From: Calliopsis andreniformis
Lineage: Eukaryota; Arthropoda; Insecta; Hymenoptera; Andrenidae
Direction of reading: 5' to 3'
DNA: 64,000 nt
Assembly: GCF_051401765.1 (NCBI RefSeq)
Contig: NW_027480423.1
Location: 9,300,001 to 9,364,000, forward strand
The notes under the pieces: model-generated
Databases searched by the model: none
What the model saw: the letters and a program-made list of their open reading frames with translations, nothing else
What the model was told of the DNA's origin: nothing
Translations under genes and position numbers: made by a program
In this document: in pieces, positions 63,662 through 64,000 of the stretch
Layout: every line of letters starts with the position of its first letter
Numbering within the stretch: the stretch's first letter is position 1

Positions 63662-64000
63662 GAATAGCTAGGGACTGAGAATTCAACGCTAGAAGCATAA
63701 AATACAATATAAATACAACAGCTTTTCCATTGTATAACAGGAATAACTGCAAACAGTGTGAAAGTAATTGTCATTTCTTCATTCCGTGCAACCCAGGCTC
63801 CACTCTAGCGCGTTGCTCCACCAGATCGAATAGTTAGGGCCTAAGAAGTCAACGCAAGAAGCATAAAATACAATATAAATACATCAGTCTTTCAATCGTA
63901 CAACAGGAGTAATTGCAACCAGTGTGAAGGTAATGGTCATTTCTACGTTCGGGGCAACCTAGGCTTCACTCTAGGGCATTGGTCCACCAGATCGAATAGT
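63662..64000 (-). repeat. Satellite beyond the 14-mer HOR, cut by window end
   Basis: Two reversed units. One carries gaattcaacgctagaag; the next returns to the atcagtctttcaatcg and acgttcggggcaacc variants of the HOR but out of its order. The array clearly continues. Confidence 0.85.

Larger units (their letters stand above)
14419..64000 (-). repeat. Right arm of satellite array, same family, reverse orientation
   Basis: About 299 monomers of the same family, all reverse-complemented relative to the left arm. On the + strand each shows ccatcgtataaaacgaat, ttgcaaccagtgtgaa, catttctacgttccgggc, aacctaggcttcactctagg, gcgttgctccaccagatcg, gaagtcaacgccagaagc and an A-rich tract. Mean spacing is near 165.8 bp, because a common variant with ccagaagaatag lacks one base of the usual ccagatcgaatag. 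I found no second orientation switch. Divergence is uneven: 14.4-27 kb is a duplication mosaic, 27-55 kb is organised as 5- to 37-monomer blocks, and 57.8-63.7 kb is a near-identical 14-mer HOR. The array runs off the window end. Confidence 0.97.

Noticed and set aside
14419..64000. CRISPR-like array of regular repeats
   Set aside because: The whole unit is repeated with no unique spacers, the 166-bp period is far too long, and no cas genes are present.
1..64000. CENP-B box
   Set aside because: I looked for TTCG followed at the required distance by A and CGGG on both strands of the consensus. cgttccggg and ttcgtttcggg do not have the required spacing.
1..64000. Match to a named satellite (human alpha, Arabidopsis 178-bp, rice CentO, maize CentC or knob)
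   Set aside because: The monomer length or sequence does not fit those I can recall. I cannot search a database, so the family is left unnamed.

Overview
All 64 kb is one tandem satellite DNA array. The unit is about 166 bp (roughly 42% GC by a hand count of one consensus), repeated about 385 times. I see no protein gene, RNA gene, transposon, CRISPR array or unique spacer anywhere. A monomer length close to one nucleosome repeat, many divergent variants, multi-monomer higher-order repeats (HORs) and stacked segmental duplications point to centromeric or pericentromeric heterochromatin of a eukaryote. I do not recognise the family and do not name a species. A plant is plausible but unproven.

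Layout. (1) Positions 1 to about 14,415 hold monomers in one orientation, called the left arm; their + strand is T-rich. (2) At about 14,416-14,418 the orientation flips with no unique sequence between the arms. (3) From there to 64,000 every monomer is reverse-complemented, called the right arm; its + strand is A-rich. The left arm is a mosaic of duplications at offsets of 652, 1,316, 1,660, 1,826, 7,441-7,442, 7,417 and 8,911 bp. The right arm runs through a duplication network at 14.9-27.0 kb (offsets 4,251, 4,585, 6,577, 7,240 and 8,506 bp), a 10-mer/13-mer HOR family at 27.0-32.3 kb, a mosaic at 32.3-36.6 kb, a large near-tandem 6,136-bp duplication at 36.6-47.2 kb, 17-mer and 11-mer duplications at 48.4-55.3 kb, and a very homogeneous 14-mer HOR of 2,325 bp that starts near 57.8 kb and reaches almost to the window end.

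Nothing here encodes a pathway. Short reading frames of 60-140 codons occur throughout, but they are by-products of the satellite: the same peptides recur at HOR spacing, many begin at GTG or TTG, and they end within one to three monomers. Features worth attention are the orientation switch, a conserved monomer variant found in both arms in opposite orientation, two dyad symmetries in the monomer consensus, diagnostic indel monomers that date the duplications, and the young 14-mer HOR. Offsets and boundaries come from matching diagnostic motifs by eye. Boundaries are good to tens of bases, and no identity percentages were computed.
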